Below, one piece after another: positions 1 to 9,604 of a stretch of DNA of 64,000 nucleotides. The DNA is from UBA1783 sp033808805 (lineage in GTDB: Bacteria; Bacillota_I; Bacilli_A; Erysipelotrichales; Erysipelotrichaceae): assembly GCA_033808805.1 (NCBI GenBank), contig JAPXMY010000003.1:62001-126000 (forward strand). The letters run 5' to 3'. Each line of letters begins with the position of its first letter. The first letter of the stretch is position 1. The translations under genes and the position numbers were made by a program. Below the pieces are notes generated by a model. The model had not been told where the DNA came from and ran no database searches. It was given only the letters and a program-made list of their open reading frames with translations.

Positions 1-671
1 TAAGTGATACAGGGATAAAAAGAATCAGATTTACAACTTCTCACCCTTGGGATTTTGACGACAGTATGATTGATATCATTGCTGAAAGAGAAAATCTGAT
101 GCCATTTATTCATCTGCCACTGCAGTCAGGAAATGATGATATTTTAAAACTGATGGGTAGAAGATATACTTCCAAACAATATCGAGAACTATTTGACAAA
201 ATAAAGGCTAAAGTTAAAAATGTTGCTATTTCCACCGATATCATTGTTGGTTTTCCAAATGAAACTGAAGAGCAGTTTTTAGATACATTAGAGATGGTTG
301 AGTACTGCAAATATGATAATGCCTATTCTTTTGTTTTTTCTGCCCGAGAAAATACTCCAGCAGCTAAAATGAAAGATACAGTTTCACTTGAAGAAAAGAA
401 GAAAAGACTTCAAAGATTAAACCAGAGATTAGGATATTATTCAAAACTGAACAACCAGAAATGGGAAGGTCAGGTTGTAGAAGTTCTGGTAGATGGTTAT
501 TCTAAAACCAACCCTGAGATTATGTCAGGATATACACCACAGCAGAAATTGGTTAATTTTAGTTATGATAATGCTCAAATAGGTGATATAATTTATGTGG
601 AAATTACACAAGGTATGAAAAACTCACTAAATGGTGTACAAGTCCATTTGGGAAAGGAGAATCATGGATAA
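1..671 (+). CDS. miaB: tRNA-2-methylthio-N6-dimethylallyladenosine synthase MiaB, 3' part
   Basis: C-terminal part of the radical-SAM methylthiotransferase that adds a 2-methylthio group to i6A37 of tRNAs reading UNN codons. The frame is open from base 3, so the start and the N-terminal Fe-S and CX3CX2C regions lie before the window; the ATG at 66 is internal. Visible landmarks are the late radical-SAM barrel (LPLQSGNDDILKLMGRRYT, then TDIIVGFPNETEEQF) and a C-terminal TRAM domain (GQVVEVLVDGYSK to the end). The last 8 bases overlap the start of the RNase J-like gene, which suggests translational coupling. Confidence 0.93.
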   Translation, partial: SDTGIKRIRFTTSHPWDFDDSMIDIIAERENLMPFIHLPLQSGNDDILKLMGRRYTSKQYRELFDKIKAKVKNVAISTDIIVGFPNETEEQFLDTLEMVEYCKYDNAYSFVFSARENTPAAKMKDTVSLEEKKKRLQRLNQRLGYYSKLNNQKWEGQVVEVLVDGYSKTNPEIMSGYTPQQKLVNFSYDNAQIGDIIYVEITQGMKNSLNGVQVHLGKENHG

Positions 672-2325
672 TATTAGAATTTTCGCTCTTGGTGGGCTGG
701 ATGAATATGGAAAAAACATGTATTGCATAGAAATAGGCAAGAAATTGTTTGTCGTTAACTGTGGCATTAAAAGACCGGAAGATAATCAATTTGGTGTAGA
801 GTTCATTGTCAATGATTTCAGCTATGTTATAGAAAATAAAGATAGATTAAGTGGTATTATTATTACTCATTTTCATGATGATATGATGGATGGACTTCCT
901 TACCTGCTTAAAGATTTAGAAGCTGATGTCTATGCTCCTAATTTATGTAGCATCTTTATCAAGGATGAACTTAAGAAAATGAGGAAATCTCATTTAAGAG
1001 TAAAAATATTGCCAAGATATGGTAAGACTATAATTGACGGGGTGGAGTTAACTACTTTTGGTTTGACACATTCAACTCCTGATGCAATTGGTATTTCTTT
1101 TAAAACCAGGCAGGGACATGTTGTTGTGGCTGAGCAGTTTGTTGTTGATTTTGATATGCATGACAATGCTTATGAATGTGATATCGCAGCTATTGCTGAT
1201 ATTGGAAAAGAAGGTGTCTTATGTTGCCTGATTGAGTCATCGTATGCTGAAAAAGAAGGCTTCACATCTCCTAGACACAGGATTTCAAATATCATTCGTC
1301 CAATAATAGAAGATGCCAAAGGAAGAGTATTCTTTACGCTTTATGAACAGAATTTCTTTAGATTAAGAGAAATAATTGCCGTAGCGGCAGAATTTAAAAA
1401 GAAGATTTTCTTTTTTGATGAAAAGATGCGTGAACTTATTAAAATATTTTCTTCAAATGGATATTATAAAATACCCGAAAAGATGATGATAACTGAAAAA
1501 CAGTTCTCAAATGATATTGATGACTGTATTGTTATTGTCTCTGGTGATGGAGCAAATGTCTTTAATGTAATGAATAAAATAGCAATCAATGAAGAGAGTA
1601 CGGTAGAACTTAGAACGACAGATACAGTGATTATAGCTTCTCCGATGGTTCCAGGAACTGAAAAACAAGCCAATTTAATGGAAAATGAACTTTATAAGGA
1701 TAATGTCAATATCTTTAAATTGGATCCAAAACAGATTCTATCACTTCATCCTGCAAGTGAAGATATCAAGATGATTTTATCGCTGTTAAAACCAAAATAT
1801 GTCTTACCAGTAATGGGTGATTATCGTAATTTCATCGCTGCTGCCAACTTGGCGCTTTCAACAGGATACACTCCAGATAAAATCATTATTCTGGATAATG
1901 GACAGATTGCGACCTTTGCTGATGAAAGATTGATATCAACTTCAGATTATGTTGAAAAAATCGGTGAAATAATGATTGGATCTCAAGACAACAGCAACAT
2001 AACTTCACATGTACTGAAAGATAGATCAGCTCTATCTACAGATGGCGTAATAATTGTTGGTGTGGCAATTAATTATAAGACTAAAGATATTATTGGCGGT
2101 CCAGATGTTCAATCAAGAGGTGTTATTTATGTTAAAGATAGTGAATACCTGATTAAAAACATCGGTAAAATTGTTGTTGATGTTATTACAGAAAAGGTAG
2201 AAAATGGAACATATGAAAATTTAGATGCTAAAGTTGAATTAAGAAATAGAATAGAAAGATATGTATTAAGAGAAACCGGTAAACGTCCAATGATTATACC
2301 GGCTATCATTGAAATAAATGTTTAG
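664..2325 (+). CDS. rnjB: RNase J2-like protein with degenerate metal site
   Basis: Beta-lactamase/beta-CASP protein of the RNase J family, 553 aa, full length (family about 555). The start is ATG 664, preceded by GGAAAGGAG; an ATG at 631 lies deeper in miaB. The fold is clear (ALGGLDEYGKN near residues 8-18, a C-terminal J-specific domain), but most metal ligands are lost. HxHxDH reads HFHDDM (Met74), the GDF aspartate is Gln158, and PVHGEY reads PVMGDY (Met384). His136 is kept. The gene sits directly before ftsK/spoIIIE, as rnjB does in B. subtilis. By inference it is a catalytically weak or dead partner of an RNase J1 encoded elsewhere. Confidence 0.85.
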   Translation: MDNIRIFALGGLDEYGKNMYCIEIGKKLFVVNCGIKRPEDNQFGVEFIVNDFSYVIENKDRLSGIIITHFHDDMMDGLPYLLKDLEADVYAPNLCSIFIKDELKKMRKSHLRVKILPRYGKTIIDGVELTTFGLTHSTPDAIGISFKTRQGHVVVAEQFVVDFDMHDNAYECDIAAIADIGKEGVLCCLIESSYAEKEGFTSPRHRISNIIRPIIEDAKGRVFFTLYEQNFFRLREIIAVAAEFKKKIFFFDEKMRELIKIFSSNGYYKIPEKMMITEKQFSNDIDDCIVIVSGDGANVFNVMNKIAINEESTVELRTTDTVIIASPMVPGTEKQANLMENELYKDNVNIFKLDPKQILSLHPASEDIKMILSLLKPKYVLPVMGDYRNFIAAANLALSTGYTPDKIIILDNGQIATFADERLISTSDYVEKIGEIMIGSQDNSNITSHVLKDRSALSTDGVIIVGVAINYKTKDIIGGPDVQSRGVIYVKDSEYLIKNIGKIVVDVITEKVENGTYENLDAKVELRNRIERYVLRETGKRPMIIPAIIEINV

Positions 2326-2333
2326 GTGATTTA

Positions 2334-4559
2334 ATGACTAGAAAAAGAAAAACGAACAGAACAAGAAAATATACTAAAGAGGAAATAAAAGTATTGCGTA
2401 TCACATATGGAGTAATACTTCTTTCACTGGGGTTTATTGGCCTTCTATATGAAGAAACAGCTTTCTTGGGAGAATTTTTATTTAAAATATCACGCTATCT
2501 ATTTGGCAAAGGCTGGTTTGTTTCTTTTTTAGTATTGATAATTGCTGGATTATGTATTATTTTTAATTTTACTTTTGGATATAAATACATTGTTTCTGCC
2601 AGTGCCATTTTCCTTTCAGTCTTAATTTTTCTAGCCATTCAAAAAGATAAGGCGACAGGTTTTGAGCTGATCAATAGATTTTTTGATAATTCTAAGGAAA
2701 TATTTGCTGGAACAGTTCCAAACGATGGTGGTTTAATCGGAACCTTCTTTTATAGTCTTTTTTCTTCTTTTTTAGGTTATATGGGCATATATATTGTTGA
2801 AGCTGGTTTAATTCTTTTGTCGGTAGTAATTCATTTTGATTTTAACGATAAAGATTTTGATCAGATAAAGGCAAATGTAGCTGACTATAAAAAACAGAGA
2901 AAAGAGGAAAGGGAAAAAAGAAGAGAAGAAGCTCTTAAGGAGAAACAAAGAAAACAGCAACTGGAAAAGGAAAAGAAGCTATTTGTTGAGATTGATTCTA
3001 AAAATAAAGAAAAAGATAAGCAGGAAATTATTTCTGTGGCTAAGGAAATTGTGGCTAAACCTGAAACAATCGATGGAAGAAGCAAACAGATTGAAGTATT
3101 GTCATTTGATCTTTCAACTCCAGCTCAAAAGATTTTCTACAACGAAAAAAATTATAAGCTTCCTGGAATTGATAAATTAGATACTTATTCAATCAGCAAG
3201 AAGAATAATGCCAATAATGAAAATGCTAAAGCCAAGTGGGAAGAATTGTCAGGTGTTCTTGAAAGTTTTGATTTAGAAAGTAAACTTGAAAATGTAAACA
3301 TCGGGCCTTCTGTAACACAGTTTGAAGTTTCTCCAGTCGGTAATTTCAATATAAAAAAATATGCTACGATTGAGGAAAATATAAAGATGTCTTTAGCGGT
3401 TACAGATCTGAGAATAGTAGCTCCTATCCCAGGAAAGTCAGCAGTTGGCTTTGAAATACCTAATGCGGAAAGAACAGCTGTCAGATTATCTGAACTATTA
3501 AAAAATATTAAGACAGAACATAAAAACAATCCTCTTACTATTGCTTTAGGGAAAGATATTGCTGGCAGCAATGTCTATGCTTCCGTTGACAAACTGCCGC
3601 ACTTACTAATAGCCGGTGCTACAGGGATGGGGAAATCAGTTTGTATTAACAGTATTATTTTAACCTTATTGATGAATGCCAGACCAAGTGATGTAAAACT
3701 GGTATTAGTAGACCCTAAAAAAGTAGAGTTCACCAAATATAAAGATATTCCTCATTTAGCCTGTCCAATCATAAGTGACAATGCGGATGCCAGTGAAATC
3801 CTTAAGAAACTGTGTATTCTGATGGATGAAAGATATGAGAAGTTTGCAGCTGTACATGTAAACAGTATTAAAGATTACAATGCTAGTGAGAAAACGACTC
3901 ACAAGATGTGCAATATTATCTGTATTATTGATGAGTTATCAGATTTAATGGCAACTCATCGCAAAGAAATTGAAATCCATATTCAAAGACTTTCAGCTAA
4001 GGCCAGAGCAGCAGGAATCTATTTGATTTTAGCTACTCAAAGACCATCGGCTGATGTTATTACAGGTGTTATAAAAGCTAATATTCCTTCCAGAATTGCC
4101 TTTAAGGTTGCTTCATCAATTGACTCAAGAGTAATTTTAGATAGTAATGGTGCTGAAGCACTGTTGAACAATGGTGATATGTTGTTTGTAGAAGCTGGTT
4201 CAACCCTACAGGTAAGAATACAGGGTGTCTATGTTTCAAATCAGGAAATATCAAGAGTAGTATCATATTTAACTGACAGTGGATATATTCCCCAGTATGA
4301 AGACATTTTTATGATTAATGAAGATGAAGATGACTATGAATCTAATGTAATTTCGTGTAATAATGATCCATTATATGGTAATATCAAAACATGGGTTACA
4401 AGCCAGAAGACAGTTTCTGCCAGTGGTCTTCAAAGAAGGTATTCTTTAGGTTTTCCTAGGGCTTCTAAATTTATTGACTGCCTTGAACAGGAAGGCATTA
4501 TTTCAGGTCCTAAAGGATCAAAACCTAGAGATGTCTTAGTCAGAAGAGATAACGAGTAG
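2334..4559 (+). CDS. ftsK: DNA translocase FtsK/SpoIIIE
   Basis: Membrane-anchored hexameric DNA pump that clears chromosome arms from the division septum (or into a forespore, if the organism sporulates). The 741 aa comprise N-terminal membrane segments (about residues 20-160), a charged Lys/Glu-rich linker (about 180-240), a RecA-like motor with Walker A GATGMGKS at 428-435 and Walker B IIDEL near 530, and a C-terminal gamma winged helix (GLQRRYSLGFPRASKFID) that reads orienting sequences. ATG 2334 follows AGGTGAT, which overlaps the rnjB stop. The protein is close to SpoIIIE in length (about 790) and shorter than proteobacterial FtsK. Confidence 0.95.
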   Translation: MTRKRKTNRTRKYTKEEIKVLRITYGVILLSLGFIGLLYEETAFLGEFLFKISRYLFGKGWFVSFLVLIIAGLCIIFNFTFGYKYIVSASAIFLSVLIFLAIQKDKATGFELINRFFDNSKEIFAGTVPNDGGLIGTFFYSLFSSFLGYMGIYIVEAGLILLSVVIHFDFNDKDFDQIKANVADYKKQRKEEREKRREEALKEKQRKQQLEKEKKLFVEIDSKNKEKDKQEIISVAKEIVAKPETIDGRSKQIEVLSFDLSTPAQKIFYNEKNYKLPGIDKLDTYSISKKNNANNENAKAKWEELSGVLESFDLESKLENVNIGPSVTQFEVSPVGNFNIKKYATIEENIKMSLAVTDLRIVAPIPGKSAVGFEIPNAERTAVRLSELLKNIKTEHKNNPLTIALGKDIAGSNVYASVDKLPHLLIAGATGMGKSVCINSIILTLLMNARPSDVKLVLVDPKKVEFTKYKDIPHLACPIISDNADASEILKKLCILMDERYEKFAAVHVNSIKDYNASEKTTHKMCNIICIIDELSDLMATHRKEIEIHIQRLSAKARAAGIYLILATQRPSADVITGVIKANIPSRIAFKVASSIDSRVILDSNGAEALLNNGDMLFVEAGSTLQVRIQGVYVSNQEISRVVSYLTDSGYIPQYEDIFMINEDEDDYESNVISCNNDPLYGNIKTWVTSQKTVSASGLQRRYSLGFPRASKFIDCLEQEGIISGPKGSKPRDVLVRRDNE

Positions 4560-4602
4560 ACAACATAGAAAGTTTTTGATAAATTAATTGAAGGAGTCTT
4601 AT

Positions 4603-5307
4603 ATGTACAAAAGAGTTTTGTTAAAATTATCAGGTGAAGCATTAAGCAGCAAGGAAGCAACATTTTCTTCTGATATGCTGAAAAGATTGGCTTTAGAATT
4701 AAAGAAAGTCACTGAAATGGGTGTTCAGGTTGCCATTGTAGTTGGCGGCGGAAACATTATGCGTGGCAAGTTTGCGGCAGAAATTGGTTTACCGAGAGTA
4801 GAAGCAGATAAGATGGGTATGCTAGGTACCATGATTAATGCTTTGGCTGTCTGTGGAGCATGCCAAGAGAATGGATTGCACGCCTATATGCAAAGTGCTG
4901 TGGAATGTACTAGAGTAAGTGATATCGTTGATTATCGTAAGGCAATTGAAGTTTTAGAAAATGGAGGAATTGTTGTTTATGGTGGAGGAACGGGAAATCC
5001 TTATTTTTCAACCGATACAGCAAGTGCCCTAAGAGCAGCGGAAATTGGCTGTGAAGCAATACTGATGGCTAAAAACGGAGTTGATGGAGTTTATAGTGTT
5101 GATCCTAGAAAAGATCCTACAGCTATAAAGTATGGTGTATTGACATATGATGAAATGATTGAAAAAGAGTTAAATGTCATGGATCTTACAGCAGCCAGTA
5201 TGTGTAAGGAGAATAATATCCAGACGATAATTTTTAATATGAATGAGATTGAGAATGTTTCCAAAGTTATTTCAGGACAAATTATTGGAACAGTTGTAAA
5301 AAGATAA
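4603..5307 (+). CDS. pyrH: UMP kinase
   Basis: Bacterial-type UMP kinase of the amino-acid kinase fold (UMP + ATP to UDP + ADP), 234 aa. Motifs are LLKLSGEAL at the N-terminus, VVGGGNIMRGK, and the nucleotide-binding stretch DTASALRAAEIG followed by KNGVDGVYSVDPRKDP. The start is ATG 4603 behind GAAGGAG; an in-frame TTG at 4588 lies upstream of that site. It is followed after 17 bases by frr, the usual Firmicute pair. The rpsB-tsf genes that often precede it are absent; ftsK is there instead. Confidence 0.96.
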   Translation: MYKRVLLKLSGEALSSKEATFSSDMLKRLALELKKVTEMGVQVAIVVGGGNIMRGKFAAEIGLPRVEADKMGMLGTMINALAVCGACQENGLHAYMQSAVECTRVSDIVDYRKAIEVLENGGIVVYGGGTGNPYFSTDTASALRAAEIGCEAILMAKNGVDGVYSVDPRKDPTAIKYGVLTYDEMIEKELNVMDLTAASMCKENNIQTIIFNMNEIENVSKVISGQIIGTVVKR

Positions 5308-5324
5308 ATATTAGGAGGTTTTTT

Positions 5325-5867
5325 ATGTCACAAGTTGATTATGTAAAGGAAAAAATGAGCAGTTCTATTGAAGTTTTTGAAAGTAATTTAGCTCAAATCA
5401 GAACTTCAGGTGCTAATCCAGGGCTGGTTTCTCATGTTACGATTGATTATTATGGAATGGAAACACCTATTAATCAGGTGTCATCTATTTCTGTAATCGA
5501 AGGCAAGCAGTTATTGATTAAGCCTTATGAAATGCGTGTGGTTAAAGATATTGAAAAGGCAATTTTTGCTGCTAATCTAGGCCTGACTCCTCAAAATGAG
5601 GGAACTCAAATTAGAATTAATGTTCCACCATTAACAGAAGAAAAAAGAAGAGAGTATGCAACTCAGGTTCTAAAGATGGCTGAAGATGCTAAAGTGGCTA
5701 TTAGAAACATAAGAAGAGAAGGAAACGATATTGTTAAAAAAGACAAGACGCTTCCAGAAGACTATTCAAAGAGTTTAGTTGAAGATATTCAAAAAGCAAC
5801 TGATGATGCAATTAAACAGATTGATGAAATAGCTGCAGAAAAAAACAAGGAGATCATGACGGTTTAG
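5325..5867 (+). CDS. frr: Ribosome recycling factor
   Basis: RRF splits post-termination ribosomes together with EF-G. At 180 aa it is near the family length (about 185). It shows the conserved RTSGANPGLV segment, YYGMETPINQVSSI, RINVPPLTEEKRREY, and the C-terminal helix that pairs into the three-helix bundle. A strong AGGAGG lies 7 bases before ATG 5325. It is two bases from uppS, in the conserved order pyrH-frr-uppS-cdsA. Confidence 0.96.
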   Translation: MSQVDYVKEKMSSSIEVFESNLAQIRTSGANPGLVSHVTIDYYGMETPINQVSSISVIEGKQLLIKPYEMRVVKDIEKAIFAANLGLTPQNEGTQIRINVPPLTEEKRREYATQVLKMAEDAKVAIRNIRREGNDIVKKDKTLPEDYSKSLVEDIQKATDDAIKQIDEIAAEKNKEIMTV

Positions 5868-5869
5868 TT

Positions 5870-6556
5870 ATGAATATTCCACAACATGTAGCCATTATCA
5901 TGGACGGAAATGGTCGCTGGGCAAAACAGCAGAAAAAGCCCAGATCTTATGGTCACTTTGTTGGAACAGATAATGTCAGAAATATTGCCATCAAAGCTGA
6001 AGAGTTAGGCATAAAGGTATTGACTTTGTATGCCTTTTCTACTGAAAACTGGAAAAGGCCAACAGAGGAGATTGATTATCTTATGTCCTTGCCAGCGGTT
6101 TTTATGGACAAATTTTTAAAAGAATTGATGGAAAAAAATATTAAAATTGAAACAATTGGAGATTTATCCGCCTTGCCAGAAAAAACTGTAAAGGTTTTAA
6201 ATGAAGCGGTAAGTAAGACCAAAAACAATTCCGCAATGACCTTGGTTTTCGCTCTTAATTATGGAGGTAGAAGCGATATTGTCAATGCGGTAAATGAAAT
6301 TATAAGAGAGGGAAATATTTCAAGAATTACTGAACAGGATATATCTAATCATATTTCTACTAAAAACTATCCAGAAGTTGATCTGATGATCAGAACAGGT
6401 CTTGATTATCGTATTTCAAATTTTCTGCTATGGCAGCTATCATATGCAGAACTGCTATTTGTTGATTGTTACTGGCCGGATTTTAAAGGGGAAAAATTTG
6501 CAGAAGCAATAGAAGAGTATAGTAATAGACAAAGAAGGTTTGGAGGTTTACTATGA
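5870..6556 (+). CDS. uppS: Undecaprenyl diphosphate synthase (isoprenyl transferase)
   Basis: cis-Prenyltransferase that builds C55 undecaprenyl diphosphate, the lipid carrier for peptidoglycan and other wall polymers. 228 aa. It carries the signature HVAIIMDGNGRWAKQ, with catalytic Asp12 and the NGRWA phosphate loop, then TLYAFSTENWKRP, and near the C-terminus DLMIRTGLDYRISNFLLWQ. RISNF in the FPP/IPP-binding region is typical. The last 4 bases overlap the start of cdsA (ATGA). Confidence 0.95.
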   Translation: MNIPQHVAIIMDGNGRWAKQQKKPRSYGHFVGTDNVRNIAIKAEELGIKVLTLYAFSTENWKRPTEEIDYLMSLPAVFMDKFLKELMEKNIKIETIGDLSALPEKTVKVLNEAVSKTKNNSAMTLVFALNYGGRSDIVNAVNEIIREGNISRITEQDISNHISTKNYPEVDLMIRTGLDYRISNFLLWQLSYAELLFVDCYWPDFKGEKFAEAIEEYSNRQRRFGGLL

Positions 6557-7323
6557 AACAAAGATGGATTACAGCTATTGGATTATTACTGATACTAGTT
6601 CCATCGTTATTAGCTGGAGGTATTTTCTTTAGAATTATAGCGAGTATTTTTGCTATTGGTGGCTGTTATGAATTGCTACAGCTTTTTTCTGAAAAATGGC
6701 CTAAATGGTCGATAGTTAGTATTTACATTATTTTTATTTTAGGTTTAATTTCTGCTTTTAATTTTAAATATTTTGTCTTGTTGGACTGTGTGGTGCTGTT
6801 ATTTTTATTTTTAATTTTAATTTGGCACCAAGAGGTTGATTTTGAGTCAATTGGACTGATTTATTTAATCTTTAATATTGTAACTTTAACGATTGCCTCA
6901 ATTGAAATGATGTATTCAATTAATAAGATGTTATTATTTTATACTCTTTTTGCAACCTATATTACGGACTCCTTTGCCTTATTTACAGGGAAAGCATTTG
7001 GAAAAAATAAATTGAATCCTAGAATATCACCAAATAAGACGATTGAAGGAACATTAGGTGGATATATATCTGGTGCAGTTTGTTCATTTTTGTTTGGATA
7101 TTTTTTTATAAAAGAAGTCCCAATAGTATTTTTAATTGCTGGATCATTGATTATGCCAATAATTGGTCAAATGGGAGATTTAGCATTTAGCGCAATTAAA
7201 AGACATTTTAACATTAAAGACTTTGGCAGTATATTCCCTGGACATGGAGGAATATTGGATAGAGTTGATTCAATGACTTTTAATTCTTTAGTGATGTTTT
7301 GTTTGATGAGTACTTTATTATGA
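6553..7323 (+). CDS. cdsA: Phosphatidate cytidylyltransferase
   Basis: Integral membrane enzyme making CDP-diacylglycerol from phosphatidate and CTP, the branch point to phosphatidylglycerol and cardiolipin. 256 aa with about seven to eight hydrophobic segments. The CDP-alcohol signature near the C-terminus is recognisable (IKRHFNIKDFGSIFPGHGG, then LDRVDSM). The gene overlaps uppS and dxr by ATGA junctions, indicating tight translational coupling. The cls gene that would use its product lies 2.3 kb downstream. Confidence 0.94.
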   Translation: MKQRWITAIGLLLILVPSLLAGGIFFRIIASIFAIGGCYELLQLFSEKWPKWSIVSIYIIFILGLISAFNFKYFVLLDCVVLLFLFLILIWHQEVDFESIGLIYLIFNIVTLTIASIEMMYSINKMLLFYTLFATYITDSFALFTGKAFGKNKLNPRISPNKTIEGTLGGYISGAVCSFLFGYFFIKEVPIVFLIAGSLIMPIIGQMGDLAFSAIKRHFNIKDFGSIFPGHGGILDRVDSMTFNSLVMFCLMSTLL

Positions 7324-8474
7324 AAAAGCGTATTATTGTATTGGGAGCTTCAGGCTCTGTTGGTTCACAGACAGTTGATGTTTTAACTCAACATCAGGAT
7401 ATTTTTGAAGTTGTTGCTTTAGCTGTGGGGAAAAAAGTCAATTTCTTAGAAAACTATTTGGATAAATATCCTTTGGAATATGGTTGTGTTCAGCATTATG
7501 AAGATTATTTAAAAATTAAGGATAAGTATCCAAAAACCAAGTTCTTTTATGGTGATGCGGGACTTATTTCTCTGACTTCTCTTGAAAATATTGATATGGT
7601 CTGTAATTGCCTGCAGGGATTTGTTGGTTTATTGCCGACTTTAAATGCTATTGAGCATCGATGTGATATTGCCATATCAAATAAGGAATCTCTGGTAGCA
7701 GCTGGAAATATTGTAATGGAAAAAGCCAGATTATATAAGGTCAATTTAATTCCAGTTGATTCAGAGCATTCTGCTATATTTCAAACACTTCGCGGCAATG
7801 TGAAAAGAGATATTAAAAAATTAATTATTACAGCATCTGGTGGTGCCTTCAGGGACCTAAGCAGAAAGCAGTTAGAAAAAGTAACTAAAGAAGATGCCTT
7901 AAGACATCCGAGATGGAAAATGGGCGCTAAGATTACAGTTGATTCAGCTACTATGATGAATAAAGGCTTTGAAGTTATTGAAGCACATGTTTTATTTGAT
8001 ATTCCATATCATCAGATTGATGTAATTCTGCATCCAGAAAGTATCGTCCATTCTATGACTGAATACACTGACAAATCAGTAATAGCTCAATTGGGGGTTA
8101 CTGATATGAGATTGCCTATCCAATACGCTCTTACTTTTCCAAGAAGAATATATAACACTTCAGAAGAGCTGATGCTGACAGAATTAGGAACATTAACCTT
8201 TAAAAATATGGATTATGATAGATTTCCACTTTTAGATTTAGCCTATGTAGTTGGATATATGGGTGGAAATATGCCGGCAATACTAAATGGGGCAAATGAA
8301 ACCGCAGTGGATTTGTTTTTAGAAGAAAAGATTTCGTTTTTAGATATAGAAAAAATTAACTTTGAAGTTGTAAGATTAGGCAAAGAAATATTCATAGAAA
8401 ACCCAACGCTGGATGAAATCATTGAATCCAATGATTGGGCGATAAAGAAAGTGAAGGAAATATTAAGTAAATGA
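7320..8474 (+). CDS. dxr: 1-deoxy-D-xylulose-5-phosphate reductoisomerase
   Basis: Second enzyme of the MEP isoprenoid pathway (DXP + NADPH to MEP), 384 aa. The N-terminal Rossmann motif is GASGSVGSQTVD, the metal and substrate site is VDSEHSAIFQ, and KITVDSATMMNKGFE and LHPESIVHSM follow. ATG 7320 overlaps the cdsA stop (ATGA); an in-frame ATG at 7299 lies inside cdsA without a ribosome site. Its products feed ispA and uppS, also in this window, so the organism makes isoprenoids by the MEP route. Confidence 0.96.
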   Translation: MKKRIIVLGASGSVGSQTVDVLTQHQDIFEVVALAVGKKVNFLENYLDKYPLEYGCVQHYEDYLKIKDKYPKTKFFYGDAGLISLTSLENIDMVCNCLQGFVGLLPTLNAIEHRCDIAISNKESLVAAGNIVMEKARLYKVNLIPVDSEHSAIFQTLRGNVKRDIKKLIITASGGAFRDLSRKQLEKVTKEDALRHPRWKMGAKITVDSATMMNKGFEVIEAHVLFDIPYHQIDVILHPESIVHSMTEYTDKSVIAQLGVTDMRLPIQYALTFPRRIYNTSEELMLTELGTLTFKNMDYDRFPLLDLAYVVGYMGGNMPAILNGANETAVDLFLEEKISFLDIEKINFEVVRLGKEIFIENPTLDEIIESNDWAIKKVKEILSK

Positions 8475-9553
8475 CATTTATTTTATTTATATTGATGATT
8501 GGAGTATTGATTACTTTCCATGAACTTGGCCATATGTTGGCAGCCAAGGCTTTTAATATTTACGTCAAAGAATTTGCGGTTGGTTTTGGGCCAAAACTGT
8601 TATCTCATCAAGGGAAAGAAACCTTGTATACTTTAAGGGCTATACCATTTGGTGGCTTTACCGCTATGATTGAGGATTCTAAAGCAGAAGAAGATGAAAG
8701 TGAAAGTGAAGAGAAGGTTGAAAAACTGGATATTGAAATAGAAAGAACATTTTATGGTGCTTCAGCTATAAAAAGAATCATTGTTCTTTTATCTGGACCA
8801 TTATTCAATTTCCTTTTAGCCATGGTAATCTTTATTTCAATATTCAGTGCAGTAGGTGTAAAGGTAATTTATCCAAAACCTGTAATTGAGGAAGTTGTTG
8901 TAAATTCTCCTGCTCAAAAAGCAGGCCTGATGGTAGATGATGAAATAATAGCCCTTACTTATTCTGATGGGAAAAAGGTAATGGTAGAAACCACTTATGA
9001 TGTAGCAGTAAACAACTCACTGCATAAGGGAGCCTATACAGTAACAGTTTTAAGAAATGGCGAAAGTGTAGATATAACTGTTGAACCAGTTTACGATGAG
9101 CAAAGCAAATCGTATATGATAGGTATAGTATTTGCTGGAGAACCAACATATCAAAAATTAAAGACTTCCGAAGCCATTGTTGAAGGTATCAAACATACAT
9201 TTGAAAGTGCAGTTCTAACTATTAAATCGGTGATTTCAATGTTTACCGGAAACATAGGATTGGAAAATGTTTCTGGAATTGTTGGAATGTATTCAATAAC
9301 CGAAGAAGCATTATCTTATAGTCTAATGTCTTATTTCTCTCTGACGGGATCAATATCAATATCTTTATGCGTAATGAATTTACTTCCTATTCCTATTTTT
9401 GATGGTGGTAGAATTCTAATGACGCTAATTGAAATGATTACTGGAAGAAGAGATGAAAAAATAGAATCAATTGTTTTGACAATCTCAATGATTCTGGTTT
9501 TAGGTTTATTTATTCTTATAACAATTTCTGATATAGGAAAATTATTTGGTTAA
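8471..9553 (+). CDS. rseP: Site-2 intramembrane metalloprotease RseP/RasP
   Basis: Membrane zinc protease that cuts anti-sigma factors and remnant signal peptides within the bilayer. 360 aa. The zinc motif HELGH is at residues 17-21 in the first transmembrane helix, a periplasmic-side PDZ domain covers about 140-215, and the third ligand lies in NLLPIPIFDGGR (Asp311). The usual LDGG reads FDGG, a mild variant. It overlaps dxr by 4 bases. In Bacillus the next genes are proS and polC; here this block is followed by cls. Confidence 0.93.
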   Translation: MTFILFILMIGVLITFHELGHMLAAKAFNIYVKEFAVGFGPKLLSHQGKETLYTLRAIPFGGFTAMIEDSKAEEDESESEEKVEKLDIEIERTFYGASAIKRIIVLLSGPLFNFLLAMVIFISIFSAVGVKVIYPKPVIEEVVVNSPAQKAGLMVDDEIIALTYSDGKKVMVETTYDVAVNNSLHKGAYTVTVLRNGESVDITVEPVYDEQSKSYMIGIVFAGEPTYQKLKTSEAIVEGIKHTFESAVLTIKSVISMFTGNIGLENVSGIVGMYSITEEALSYSLMSYFSLTGSISISLCVMNLLPIPIFDGGRILMTLIEMITGRRDEKIESIVLTISMILVLGLFILITISDIGKLFG

Positions 9554-9604
9554 AATGCAGAACAAAAAAGATTTAAAAAAGTATTTCTATCAGCAGAAAA
9601 TAGA

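Noticed and set aside
66..671. Complete small gene starting at ATG 66
   Set aside because: The reading frame and MiaB similarity continue upstream to the window edge (HPWDFDD), so the ATG is internal.
3185..3571. 128-aa reading frame antisense to ftsK
   Set aside because: Low-complexity shadow of the ftsK frame, with no family resemblance.
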